Below are positions 1-9,532 of a stretch of DNA of 64,000 nucleotides, in pieces (position 1 is the first letter of the stretch; each line of letters starts with the position of its first letter). The notes beneath the pieces were generated by a model that saw only the letters and a program-made list of their open reading frames with translations, was not told the origin of the DNA and did not search any database. Origin of the DNA: Asparagopsis taxiformis (lineage: Eukaryota; Rhodophyta; Florideophyceae; Bonnemaisoniales; Bonnemaisoniaceae). The DNA lies in contig JALQPE010000403.1 of the NCBI GenBank assembly GCA_030407315.1, positions 62,001 through 126,000 on the forward strand, given 5' to 3'. Position numbers and translations under genes: made by a program.

Positions 1-79
1 TCAGTCGTCGTTGATCATAGGAACGCAGATTGGCACGCACCTGTCTGTCCATGGGCTTCCTCTGTTGAAACCGCAGTGA

Positions 80-3000
80 ATGGAATCAGACAGCCCGTTG
101 CCGGATCGTCGAGCCGCGTCAAATAATGTTCTCCTGGGCCGAGAGGGTTCCTATGCAGTTCTTGAAGTCATAGGAAAAGGGGCGTATGGTACTGTCTACA
201 AGGGAATTTGGCGCGAAGTTGGGCGTCATGTGGCTATCAAGCGCGTTTCCAGGTCTCGTCTTTCCAGCGATGAAGAAAAGGCTTTGCAAACAGAGATTCA
301 TCTTTTTAAGAATCTGAAAGACAAACATATCGTCAACTATATTGAGGCCGTAGATAACCCAAGGTCGGCTTACCTCGATATTGTGATGGAATATGTCGAA
401 GGTGGCAGTCTTTACAGTATTGTCCAATCTATCCGTCGCAGTTTGGAAAAAGGTGCCCGTGTCTTTGATGAAGTTGTAGTTGCCGATTTTATCCGTCAAG
501 TTGTTCTCGGTTTGCGCTATCTCCACCGACAAGGTGTCGTTCATCGTGACATCAAAGGGGCAAACATTTTGGTAACGAAAGAAAGTCATGTCAAGCTAAC
601 GGATTTTGGTGTTGCTTCCACAAAACCTGGCAGCGATTTGTCTCCCAGTAACCCGATAGATGTTGCTGGATCGCCATACTGGATGGCACCAGAGATTATT
701 TCACTTACTGGTTCTTCCACAGCTTCGGATATTTGGTCTCTTGGTTGTACCGTCATCGAACTGATCACAGGCTTCCCACCTTACCATGATCTGTCTGGAG
801 TCACAGCCTTGTTTCGTATCGTTTCTGACGAATGCCCACCATTACCACCTAATTTGTCATCAGATTGCGAGGATTTTCTGCGAAAGTGTTTCAATAAGGA
901 CATGCATACCCGTGCCAGTGCCGATGAACTTCTTCTCCACCGTTGGCTTGGGCAAGCACAGGAAATCGAGAAAGATGATGAACAAGAAGAGGTATTGGAA
1001 AAAGAGATTCCCTCCTCACTGGCTAATGGAATTAAAGGTAGTTCCAGCTCGTTTCAGCAAGGTGGGTATAACGAATCAGTCGGTAACATTCAAGTTAGTT
1101 TGGGCATGTACGAGGAAGCAGATGATGAAACTTTTGACGACCTAGACTTCAGTGAGGAGGAAGGATTCGACCAAGGGAATGGGAAGGAAAGTAGTAGCTT
1201 GGAATTTGATTCAAGTTTGTCCTCTATGAAACCACCAGGGAGGAGCCTCGATGATCGAAATGGAAGGGATGAATCTATTGGATCTGCTTTGGACGAAAAC
1301 ATTCGGCGCATGAGTATCCGTGATGATCCTTTCCAAGACATTATGGAGGACCCTGAAGCTGATATGGAGCGAGAACATATAAGGAAGCAGAAGGAGCTGT
1401 GGGAGCTCGTCAAACTGCAAGCAGCAGCTCTGGGCCAGGATGAGAAGGCGCAAATTGCGGCGTGTGATGCACTTGTAGAGATGTTCCGAGCAAACCCGGA
1501 GCAAAGATATTATCTGATTTACGACCCTGGATTGTTACCAATAATTGAAGTGCTGGAGAGCGGTGGTAATGGCAATATGCGGGTCATTGAGGCAATCTTG
1601 AGGGTCACACTCAGTTTACTGGACGAACCGAGCGAGGAGAGCGGAAAAGACTTGGACAACAATGTTGCGGCTGGGAGTGGCGATATTGCTTCATTTGGAT
1701 ATCCAAGGGTATCGAATATCCGTGAAGATCTTTGCCTGGCCGGCTTTTTACCTGTGGTGATGCGTTATTGTTATCGAAGAAGTTCATTGGAGGCGCGATT
1801 GCTGTCCGGGCGTTTCCTCGAGCGAATGCTCGAAATGGAGTTTGCGCTACATATGTTTATCGCCTGCAGAGGTTTTGCAGTATTTGTGGATATGCTTGAA
1901 CCTGACATCATCTCTGCAAGCGATCTTGCCAGGATTGCATTAGGCGGTATTGAAAAAATGCTATCAATGGAGAATCAGCGTCATCGCCGTGATTTCTGTA
2001 GAAGGTTCGCCTACGTTGGATTACTGGAACGGATCACGGATGGAATATCATACAACATGAACTGTGTTCAAACAATGGCGGAGTCTTCTTCGTTGAGATT
2101 GAAATTGGAGGCTCACGTGACTAAACTAGCCAAACTGCTACAAACTTTCGCGGCACGGGCGGATCCTATGGTGAAAGTTAAAATGATCACGAAATGTGTG
2201 TTGCATCCCATAATTGCTCAGATCACGAACATGCAGTTTCCTGATTCTGCGCTTCAATCTATTCTTTGTTGTGTCCGAGACTTGTCGCGAGATCCACAAA
2301 CACATTTGGCACTACAGGATGCGTCAGCAATTGAAACTCTTGTACAATATTTGTCCGTGGAACAATGTTCACATTCTGGACAAGCAAAACACTTCATCAT
2401 TTCATCGTTGCACAATCTCTGCATTGTTTCACCAGGGAGGCAAGAAGCTGCGGCAAGGGCAGGTATTGTACCACATTTGCAGCGATATATTCGTTTGCAG
2501 GACATCAACCTGCGTTCACTGTGCATCGATATGTACTCTGGACTGGCGTGCGCAGGCCATCTAACGAGACTGGAGTTATCAAAACATGGCGGCGTTGACT
2601 TTTACATTGAGCTCCTGGAGCTACTTTCTGTGCCTGGGACAGTACGAAAATGGCAAGCGCGAGTGTTGCAGTCAATCTCAGAATGGCTGGATGATTCGCA
2701 TGAATCTAGTAGAGTGGAGGAAAGACTGGTAGCGAACTGCAAGCGTGTATGCGATTCATTGGCACTGATGCGTGTTTTGGACGTGGAGGGTGTTCTAGAG
2801 CCATATTTGAAAATGGTGACGATCTCGGAACGCGTGAATATAGTGTTTGGAGCCATGGAGGAGTGGGTTAGCGCGCTTGTGCGCTGGCTGGAAAGGATGT
2901 ACGTCGATGGGGGAGATAAGGTCGGAGGACCTCGCGGCAGGTTATTGCTTCTACGAACATTGTTGGCACATGCGCGAGTGTGGAAGAAGGGCACTGAAAG

Positions 3001-3121
3001 TTCAGGGATAGCTAGAGCGCTGTCTATGCTGCTGACTGAAGTTGTGTTGGTGTGTGACGAAGCTATTACGGTGCGAGAACAGGCAAGTTTGCTACTGGCT
3101 GCGTTGTCCAAAGTTGCGTAA
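80..3121 (+). CDS. Cdc7/MAP3K-epsilon-like protein kinase with ARM-type C-terminus
   Basis: Intronless, 1013 aa. An N-terminal Ser/Thr kinase domain spans about residues 26-285: glycine loop GKGAYGTVYKG, catalytic loop HRDIKGANIL, DFG in KLTDFGVAS, and activation segment GSPYWMAPEII. An acidic, Ser-rich linker follows (about 300-440), then a long helical C-terminal half that looks like armadillo/HEAT repeats. This order is that of the plant MAP3K-epsilon and fungal Cdc7/SepH family, which acts in cytokinesis and septation signalling; plant members are usually somewhat longer. The start is the first ATG of the open frame, and no upstream coding sequence is visible in the preceding 79 bases. 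The family assignment is strong. The cellular role is inferred from the family. Confidence 0.88.
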   Translation: MESDSPLPDRRAASNNVLLGREGSYAVLEVIGKGAYGTVYKGIWREVGRHVAIKRVSRSRLSSDEEKALQTEIHLFKNLKDKHIVNYIEAVDNPRSAYLDIVMEYVEGGSLYSIVQSIRRSLEKGARVFDEVVVADFIRQVVLGLRYLHRQGVVHRDIKGANILVTKESHVKLTDFGVASTKPGSDLSPSNPIDVAGSPYWMAPEIISLTGSSTASDIWSLGCTVIELITGFPPYHDLSGVTALFRIVSDECPPLPPNLSSDCEDFLRKCFNKDMHTRASADELLLHRWLGQAQEIEKDDEQEEVLEKEIPSSLANGIKGSSSSFQQGGYNESVGNIQVSLGMYEEADDETFDDLDFSEEEGFDQGNGKESSSLEFDSSLSSMKPPGRSLDDRNGRDESIGSALDENIRRMSIRDDPFQDIMEDPEADMEREHIRKQKELWELVKLQAAALGQDEKAQIAACDALVEMFRANPEQRYYLIYDPGLLPIIEVLESGGNGNMRVIEAILRVTLSLLDEPSEESGKDLDNNVAAGSGDIASFGYPRVSNIREDLCLAGFLPVVMRYCYRRSSLEARLLSGRFLERMLEMEFALHMFIACRGFAVFVDMLEPDIISASDLARIALGGIEKMLSMENQRHRRDFCRRFAYVGLLERITDGISYNMNCVQTMAESSSLRLKLEAHVTKLAKLLQTFAARADPMVKVKMITKCVLHPIIAQITNMQFPDSALQSILCCVRDLSRDPQTHLALQDASAIETLVQYLSVEQCSHSGQAKHFIISSLHNLCIVSPGRQEAAARAGIVPHLQRYIRLQDINLRSLCIDMYSGLACAGHLTRLELSKHGGVDFYIELLELLSVPGTVRKWQARVLQSISEWLDDSHESSRVEERLVANCKRVCDSLALMRVLDVEGVLEPYLKMVTISERVNIVFGAMEEWVSALVRWLERMYVDGGDKVGGPRGRLLLLRTLLAHARVWKKGTESSGIARALSMLLTEVVLVCDEAITVREQASLLLAALSKVA

Positions 3122-3223
3122 TGTGTTGGGTTTTATCTACAAGCAGGTAGCGGATTAGAATAGAATGTACAGAATGTTTTGTAAAGGAACAGTTGATGGT
3201 ACATGAGCGTTGGTATACATTAA

Positions 3224-3778
3224 CTAGAAGACAAGTTGTGGGCTTCTCCTTTGCATGAACTCGGAAGCTAGTGAACGAATGTCCAGGGTGTCATCGCTCG
3301 AATTTGGAGCAAGCTGACAATGTGAATTATGTTCAATGGCGTCTTGCCTCCATTGGCGTTGGAGCAAGTCATCCACGGTGAAGACGTCATTGTTGAGAAT
3401 ACGCTCCGCCTCAGTAAAAGTATCGACATCTTGAAATAGGAGCTGAAAGTGGTCCTCGTTACCCGTCCACTTGTGAGTAACAGTGTCCATAACAAGGTCC
3501 ACAGCGGGTTGGACCTGGGGTTCAGGCGGCTCGTCGCACAAATCAAAGTCCATGTCAGACAGCAAACCCTCGTCGGCAAACTCTTCCGCAAACGCAGACA
3601 GACGGACAGCTTGCATGTTTTTCGGAGACTGCTGGTGAGAAGAGGGCAAAGACACTGTGGGCTGAAGATGGCGCATTCGTTGACGACGTTGTGGAGACTG
3701 AGTGGTCACTGCTGTGGATTTGGTTCGTTTTGTGCGCCGACGGCGCGACATGCACCATGGCCAGTCTGCTGTGCGCAT
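3224..3778 (-). CDS. Hypothetical acidic protein with basic N-terminus
   Basis: 184 aa, not recognised. The first 35 residues are very basic (MSRRRRTKRTKS, then QRRQRMR), which could be a nuclear localisation signal. The rest is acidic and helical, with segments such as FAEEFADEGLLSDMDFDL and a region rich in D, E and Q. It converges on the kinase gene, about 100 bp tail to tail. An internal ATG nine residues in (3751) is an equally good start. The composition (basic head, acidic hydrophobic clusters) would suit a small nuclear regulator, but that is a guess. It is called real because it is the longest frame of its stretch and fits the gene spacing. Confidence 0.5.
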   Translation of the reverse strand: MRTADWPWCMSRRRRTKRTKSTAVTTQSPQRRQRMRHLQPTVSLPSSHQQSPKNMQAVRLSAFAEEFADEGLLSDMDFDLCDEPPEPQVQPAVDLVMDTVTHKWTGNEDHFQLLFQDVDTFTEAERILNNDVFTVDDLLQRQWRQDAIEHNSHCQLAPNSSDDTLDIRSLASEFMQRRSPQLVF

Positions 3779-4118
3779 GATTTCCGGTGCTTGGAAGGGT
3801 GATTAGAGCGAAGTGTTGTGTTGGGACGGGCGTGTGGAGCAGAAATACGAGCAACAATGATTGCCGGAGAAACTGGAAAGATGGCGGATAGGTTGATATG
3901 TCGACCCCATCGCCTACCATAACACTCGTCTGAACATGACTGCCAGAGAGATTCAATTAGAATAATTTCGACACGTACACAAAACATTTTTTCACAACTT
4001 TTCTCAAATATTTTCACAACTTTACAACAACACACGATGCGTCAACTCGGTCGATCATTGTCAGCTCGAGTCGCGTTTCCTCATCCTCCGCCACCATCAA
4101 CCCGCCTCCCCTATCACA
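3779..4118. other. Intergenic region between divergent genes
   Basis: 340 bp separating the head of the acidic hypothetical gene (minus strand) from the small plus-strand membrane-protein gene. It presumably holds both promoters. No clear TATA box or repeat seen. Confidence 0.4.
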
Positions 4119-4310
4119 ATGTCCGCCCTCAGTCGAATGGCGCGTCGAATCAATCTCACGCAGATGAACACGCCTGCTGCGTTCCGCGTCGCGCAAACTG
4201 CCTCCCAAACGATCGGCTCCCGCGAGCTCTCCGCTGCGGCACGATGGTCCGTCGCAGCCGGTCTTGTTCTATACTGGATGATCGAGCCCAACTTTGAGAC
4301 AGAAAACTAG
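4119..4310 (+). CDS. Small single-pass membrane protein, possibly mitochondrial
   Basis: 63 aa. The N-terminal half is rich in R, S, T, A and Q with almost no acidic residues, as in a mitochondrial presequence. It is followed by one hydrophobic segment (about residues 40-54, ending WSVAAGLVLYWMI) and a short acidic tail ending FETEN. This resembles the small accessory subunits of respiratory complexes, but no specific subunit was recognised. Its TAG stop (4308-4310) touches the stop of the convergent VPS36 gene with no base between them. The start ATG lies in a good context after a pyrimidine-rich leader. Confidence 0.5.
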   Translation: MSALSRMARRINLTQMNTPAAFRVAQTASQTIGSRELSAAARWSVAAGLVLYWMIEPNFETEN

Positions 4311-5456
4311 CTAAGCCTCACAATAAACTTTGAATTCATTGGGGAAGAATCTCGTGCCATCATCTGAAACATCGCGAACTACCAATTCAAGTTGTTCCGC
4401 CTGTGCCAACATAGCTAATGCGCGCTGTATCGGGATATGTCTCACTTCAACCACATCCAACGCACTGATCGATCCGCGCTCCTTTGCCAATTCCAGAAGA
4501 GCACTTGCGCCCGATTCATCCCGCTCGTCAAGCTGTACTGCGAGCACTCCGCTCTCCAACTGTACCAGCCGAATCGGCAACCCGATACTTTCAAACAGAT
4601 CGCAAGCGCCCCGGAAATCTGCTGGGCTTACCAGCTCCGTACTAGCCCTATTTCGAATCACCAGACAATACGCGTCGGACAACGTCATGATTCCACCAAC
4701 ATTCAACACGGGCTTTCTCAAAAAGAGCACAATTTGCCTCGCGAGCTGTTCACGATAAGTGCGAATGTTTCCGCCAGCCCCATCCTTTGTCACAGGGCTT
4801 TCAATGCCCATGTCCGCCATCATGTTCAACAGTTCATTGTCCTCAACACCGCCGCGTTCTATGTTGCGGAACTTTTTCGCAATCCCCACGAGATCCTCTG
4901 CCTGCTCTCGTAGCTGGTTAAGCCCGGACAATCCGGCATTGATAACACGACCAGTCTCGCCAGTTCTCTTCTGTACCTGATCCGCAACACCTGCAACACC
5001 GATACGTTTTCTGACGTAATCGCCTCGCTGCAACTGCTCCTGTTGCGCACGTTCTCGTTCTCGCAACTCGGCTTGTCGAACCCATTCTGCTCTCGCCATT
5101 GCACCACGCAGAGCCTCGAGAAAGCGCCCTCGTTCCTTGCTCGACCTGTTGTCAAACTCTAGTCGAACGCCGGCACCAAAATGCACCAGCACGCGTGACC
5201 GAAGCGCTGAGGATTTGTCGGTCACGGAACCGGATGGCGGTATTTCTGAGAGATACGCTGATATTGCTGAGCGACGAGAGGGATCCGTCCATACTAGACG
5301 GTGTGATGTTACGGTTACCAGACCGCTCCGATATGAGGTGGCTCGCTTGTCATGTGTTTGGAGCGACACTTTGTCAATAGAGGCTATAGCTATTTCTCCC
5401 TCGATTGTTACGAGTGTCCCTGCTTCTGTCAGGGCGCAAGGTTTGAAGTGTTCCAT
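4311..5456 (-). CDS. VPS36: ESCRT-II subunit VPS36 (EAP45)
   Basis: 381 aa. The N-terminal 130 residues form a GLUE/PH-like domain (motifs EGEIAIASIDKVSL and SGLVTVTSHRLVW), which in this family binds phosphoinositides and ubiquitin. A charged, Gln/Arg-rich helical stretch follows (about 118-150), then the EAP30 winged-helix region from about 165 to the end (LLNMMADMGIESPVTKDGAG; LSDAYCLVIRNR). With VPS22 and VPS25 it forms ESCRT-II on endosomes for sorting ubiquitinated membrane proteins. No NZF zinc finger is inserted in GLUE, as in animals rather than yeast. Length is normal. The stop codon abuts that of the convergent upstream gene. Confidence 0.88.
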   Translation of the reverse strand: MEHFKPCALTEAGTLVTIEGEIAIASIDKVSLQTHDKRATSYRSGLVTVTSHRLVWTDPSRRSAISAYLSEIPPSGSVTDKSSALRSRVLVHFGAGVRLEFDNRSSKERGRFLEALRGAMARAEWVRQAELRERERAQQEQLQRGDYVRKRIGVAGVADQVQKRTGETGRVINAGLSGLNQLREQAEDLVGIAKKFRNIERGGVEDNELLNMMADMGIESPVTKDGAGGNIRTYREQLARQIVLFLRKPVLNVGGIMTLSDAYCLVIRNRASTELVSPADFRGACDLFESIGLPIRLVQLESGVLAVQLDERDESGASALLELAKERGSISALDVVEVRHIPIQRALAMLAQAEQLELVVRDVSDDGTRFFPNEFKVYCEA

Positions 5457-5742
5457 TGCGACGCGAGGTTGACTGACGCCTTGACTAGAAAGCGTGGGGA
5501 GTGAAGAAAATGTTTTGAGGGATTAGGTATGAGAGGTAATGTCGGGCGAGGAAATATGAGCAAATTTTGCTGCACCAGTTATTTTGCATCGTCATGTCCA
5601 GGTCAAGTGGAGGCGGTCATGACCTTGTTGACTAATGTATCTCATGGAATATGGTACTCGAAACCATCACTTTAATCCGTCAACATAGCAGCACATTGTC
5701 TGTAGTAAACCTCTAATAGCCGAACAGTCAATACGGCACACC

Positions 5743-6303
5743 TCAACCAGGAATGAGACTTGCCGAACCACCCAGACCAGCCGCAACAGCTTTAGCCACT
5801 TCCTCCCAGCCAGAAACATAATCTGTCAACTTGAGCCATCCGCAGTTAATCTTTCCAACCTCTTCGACGACTCCGTGAATCGCCTTTTCGTACGCATCAG
5901 ATCCGCTCGCAAACGGAGTCTGCAGCACATCCTTCAATCGCGAGTGTGCAAGAGTAATTTTCTCGACGTGGGCAACCATACCGAGAATACGCTCCTTCCA
6001 CCACGAGTCCGGCAGTCGATCCCAGTCTGCTTTCCGCTTTTCAGTGCGCTTTGCGCCGTCGTCAAGAATGGCCTCAACCTTTCGCAGCGCCAGTACAAAC
6101 AGCTGATAACTTTGGCGTAGTTCTTCGAGTAGTTTCTCGCAGCGTTGCATACGCGCTCCTGCAAGAGCTACATCGCCACTTTCTAAAACGCCACTTGCGG
6201 ACTGCAACGTTGCTTTCGCGCCTGATGAGCAGATTGTCATTTCATCCAGTCGTTGCTTGCAGGCTGGTAGTTGCTTTAGTGCATTGATAGTTAGTTTGTC
6301 CAT
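5743..6303 (-). CDS. Hypothetical all-helical protein
   Basis: 186 aa, not recognised. Composition predicts an all-alpha protein: heptad-like leucines around residues 40-80 (CEKLLEELRQSYQLFVLALR), a charged segment with tryptophans (DWDRLPDSWWKERIL) and an Ala/Gly-rich tail. There are two early cysteines, no signal peptide and no membrane segment. It sits between VPS36 and the Nudix gene on the same strand, about 290 and 230 bp from each, so it is probably transcribed alone. The frame is free of stops in a region where the other frames break, which supports a real gene. Confidence 0.55.
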   Translation of the reverse strand: MDKLTINALKQLPACKQRLDEMTICSSGAKATLQSASGVLESGDVALAGARMQRCEKLLEELRQSYQLFVLALRKVEAILDDGAKRTEKRKADWDRLPDSWWKERILGMVAHVEKITLAHSRLKDVLQTPFASGSDAYEKAIHGVVEEVGKINCGWLKLTDYVSGWEEVAKAVAAGLGGSASLIPG

Positions 6304-6533
6304 CGGTGTTCTCCACTAACCAGTTTGTACCAATGTACTGGAATTAACGACCAACTGCGTTCTGGCAGAATGGCCAATTTATGCCGCTTTTGAATCGTGT
6401 AATCGCTCGTTTTGAGGAAAAAGACGAACAGGCCGCAAACCGCTATTTGTCCGTATAACGCAAGTTAGTTGAATACTATCTACATCTAGTACACATGCGC
6501 CATGAAAGGAGTTGACAATAACTACTTGTGCAT

Positions 6534-7316
6534 TCATGAGAAAGATGGCAGCAGTCGCAGGAAGCGCAACTTATCTATAGCCATTAATGCGGCCGCCATG
6601 TTATTACTCTGCAAAGCTCCGGCCGCCACCAAATCTCGTAATTGCGCCGAAGTTACTCCATGGACGACCTCAATATCCTCTTCCGGATCCATATGCGCGG
6701 CGTCGTTCACATGGAACGCAGCGGTGCAAAGGAAATAGTACACAGTTTCACGTTGATACTTGTCCTGTGGTGCGCCGCGACCATCATCGCCGTGCAAAAG
6801 GCTAATCCAATCATCGCATCTCAATTGAGCCTCCTCCTCCAGTTCTGCCGCGGCTGCAATCTGCACCGAACTGTGCTTTGCTTTCTCGATCTGTCCTTGC
6901 GGGAAGCAGTACATGAAGCGTGCGTGCGCGATGTTGTATTCGCGGATCAGAGTAAACGTCTGTGTTTCACGGTCAAAAGGAACGACTGTTACTACAGCGA
7001 ATGAATCATTCTTCCATACCCTGCCCCAGACGTCAAAGGCGAATTGCTTGCCGTTTGGAAAGCGAATCTCGCGGGAGTACACGCGTGCATACCGATCATA
7101 CACGACCTTCTCGCCCGTCACTGTGAAGGCTTTCTCCCTCTCACGCAGCGCTTGGATGAGATTGGCGGTGGTTGTTGTATCGGGATGACGCTGGGGATCT
7201 GCGGTACCGAACCAGTAACCCAATAGGAGTAGACAGGATGCGACACCGACAAGTCTGGTTGCTAGACGCAGAATTGAACCACGAGGTTGTTCATTCATTT
7301 TTCTTCTGACGACCAT
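6534..7316 (-). CDS. Membrane-anchored Nudix-fold protein
   Basis: 260 aa. A basic N-terminus and a hydrophobic segment (about 20-37, LVGVASCLLLLGYWFG) suggest a type II membrane anchor. The body resembles ADP-ribose/ADP-sugar pyrophosphatase Nudix proteins: beta strands leading to FTLIREYNIAHARFMYCFPQG, then a Nudix-like helix AAAAELEEEAQL. Compared with the consensus GX5EX7REUXEEXGU, the Arg is Ala, the late Gly is Gln, and the first Gly-to-Glu spacing is altered, while the metal-binding Glu pair remains. It may therefore be an active but divergent hydrolase or a degenerate one. The fold is likely; the substrate is unknown. A start seven codons downstream (MNEQ) is also possible. Confidence 0.65.
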   Translation of the reverse strand: MVVRRKMNEQPRGSILRLATRLVGVASCLLLLGYWFGTADPQRHPDTTTTANLIQALREREKAFTVTGEKVVYDRYARVYSREIRFPNGKQFAFDVWGRVWKNDSFAVVTVVPFDRETQTFTLIREYNIAHARFMYCFPQGQIEKAKHSSVQIAAAAELEEEAQLRCDDWISLLHGDDGRGAPQDKYQRETVYYFLCTAAFHVNDAAHMDPEEDIEVVHGVTSAQLRDLVAAGALQSNNMAAALMAIDKLRFLRLLPSFS

Positions 7317-7690
7317 CCGGTTTGGATCATTGACACTGATCGTGCTCGTCGGGTTGATTACAGCTTACGGCAAGAGCGCGACTAGCACTAAAGCATGACT
7401 TGATGTGACATGTCGGAAACACGAAGGAGCGATTCACTGGCGTCCAGTCTCAGATTCATCAAATTGGATGGACGCAATTTGGCACAGTAGAGCACAGCGC
7501 AACTCAAATTAATTATATTTCTTACGCGATCCGCACACCATCTCAACAGTTACAGCGTTGACGCGCGCTGATCCGTTGTCGAACAAACTCGACTTTTCCC
7601 AGGCTCTTCAACTTGCTTTATGAAATTGGCTTACGCAACTCGCACCGCTCGGTCGCAAGCAAGGAAAACTGCTCAAGCTACAACACTGTG
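7317..7690. other. Divergent intergenic region
   Basis: 374 bp between the heads of the Nudix gene (minus) and MED6 (plus). It likely carries both promoters; the stretch around 7505-7525 is AT-rich. Nothing else recognised. Confidence 0.4.
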
Positions 7691-8413
7691 ATGGGTGTAG
7701 ACTCATCCAACATGCCCAACGAAGACATGGACGATCTGACCGGTGTGATGTGGAATGACAGGATGTGGTTGCAGTTATTCCCGCTAAACCAAGACACAGC
7801 GCTGCAGTATTTTTCGCAGTCGCAATTCTACGACCGTCGATGCAACAACGAATTGATCACCATGCAGCGACTGGACAATTCGCTGCTATCCACGATGGCT
7901 GGAATCGAATATGCGGTAGCGGCCAATCCGTCGCCCAATCTATTCATCATCACCAAATCACGTCGAACGATAACGCCGCCCAGTCTGGAACCGTTGGCGA
8001 CGTACTACATCATTGACGGCAATGTGTACCAAGCGCCATCGATTCATTCGGTGCTGTCCACGCGAGTGCTGCAGTCGTTGCACCATCTGCGTGGCGCGTT
8101 TGAAACGATGCAGAATGCGGTCGCGCTCTCCGGACAGGGGAGATATGTGTGGGACCCGCCGCCAGTGGCGAATGAGGAAAGGGCTGATGTGGCTGTGCCG
8201 GATTCGAAAGACCTTATTAGCGGCGCCGAACGACGCGCGGTGGATAGAATGCTTTATGACGTTTTGGAGAAGAATCGACGTATCAATGCTTCGCAGCTTG
8301 AGGAAAAGCATAACGCTTCTGCGGAGCCTCTTGCTGTGAATAATGAAGGCGGTGCTGCGACTGTGACGGCAAATCAGCCTCAGCAGGGCTTGAAAAGAGA
8401 ACAAAGCCCGTAG
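7691..8413 (+). CDS. MED6: Mediator complex subunit 6
   Basis: 240 aa from the chosen ATG at 7691. An in-frame ATG at 7613 would add 26 residues that do not look like the family. MED6 landmarks in order: TGVMWNDRMWLQLFPLN, ALQYFSQSQFYDRRCNNE, GIEYAVAANPSPNLFIITK, then TYYIIDGNVYQAPSIHSVL. It is part of the head module of the Mediator coactivator, which links transcription factors to RNA polymerase II in the nucleus. The C-terminal third is low-complexity (A, E, Q, N) as in many MED6 proteins. The conserved core is complete and needs no intron. Confidence 0.88.
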   Translation: MGVDSSNMPNEDMDDLTGVMWNDRMWLQLFPLNQDTALQYFSQSQFYDRRCNNELITMQRLDNSLLSTMAGIEYAVAANPSPNLFIITKSRRTITPPSLEPLATYYIIDGNVYQAPSIHSVLSTRVLQSLHHLRGAFETMQNAVALSGQGRYVWDPPPVANEERADVAVPDSKDLISGAERRAVDRMLYDVLEKNRRINASQLEEKHNASAEPLAVNNEGGAATVTANQPQQGLKREQSP

Positions 8414-9532
8414 ATTGTTGTTGGGTCGAGATGACTAGGGTGAAAAGAGCGTTTGGTTTGTTCATACTGCGAGGTCATTAGTGTTTTACACGGAGGAAAT
8501 TGGGTTCTTCAGCGCAGTAGATGCTACGATGGTAGCTTCTGAAAGGTGGTAATTCTTTCGCACACATGGGATGGTATGTCTGTCGCGTGTGCCGACAAGC
8601 TTTGCGCAAAATTGCACCGCTGCAGTGAAACGTTGAGGCCAGACTGGATAGCTTGAGTTGGCAGGACATATGCTCGAACAAGATACCATTTTACTCCAAA
8701 TTTATGTCCAACTATTAAACTGTACATGACGCCTATATAGAATCGCACAATGCAAAGTAGAGCAACATAGTGATGCAAGAAAATGTGCAGTCGTCCGACT
8801 AGAGAAGACATAGATACAGAAACTATATCAACTTGGTCAACAAATATTGACAACGCCTGAAGACCATGTTTACCCCAAGTTGTCTGCCGCAAACGGAAGT
8901 CGGGAAACAGACAGGTTAGCACAATGCAAATGACTTGACAGGGATACTACGCAAGCCTCTGATATTAACCATTATTAGACAACGAACTGGTTCAATTCAT
9001 CGGTTGACAATTTAGCCACCCTCAATAGGTGTCCGAAGATATAAAATCTCCGGATCTTCATCGACTTGATAAGGAAAGACGGGTCAACTTACTCATATCC
9101 GAAACGGAATGCGGTGTGTCCACCATCGGCACTGCCTGATGATCGAGTGGTCATCCCACACCTGATTTTATACGTCTGCTGAGGCGAATAAGGAAGAGAT
9201 CAAAATAGCGCCGCGACGGGCAGGTTGAGAAAAACATTTTCGCAAAACCGAGTAAAAAAGTAGCCAAAAGGTGAAATAATTTTGGGCCTTGTGGTACTGT
9301 GGTAGTCCAATCATTATCAAGTTGTAGGAGCGATGCACATGATTGGATGGTTGGACACTAGAAAGGCAGTTGACGAAGCCTACTGTGTGTGCTGTGCAAC
9401 TGTCGTGTACGCGAGGGTAAACCGTCATGAGTGAGTTGCAATCTGGCATGAGATTACGTCAAACACAAGCGCTGCAAATGCATTCGACAAGCATATCACA
9501 ATTTACTCATCACTAATATTCTATAAAGCAAT
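8414..9532. other. Gene-free interval between convergent MED6 and peroxiredoxin genes
   Basis: 1.1 kb with only short overlapping frames on both strands, none with a recognisable domain or plausible composition. A small stem (gaagat...atcttc, about 9036-9061) is present. It probably holds the two 3' UTRs and spacer DNA. Confidence 0.4.

Noticed and set aside
1..79. Possible end of a preceding gene
   Set aside because: Only 79 bases are available and no frame shows a recognisable C-terminus; left uncalled.
8524..8922. 132-codon minus-strand frame after MED6
   Set aside because: Hydrophobic but without signal, domain or good start context, and overlapped by equally long frames; not enough support.
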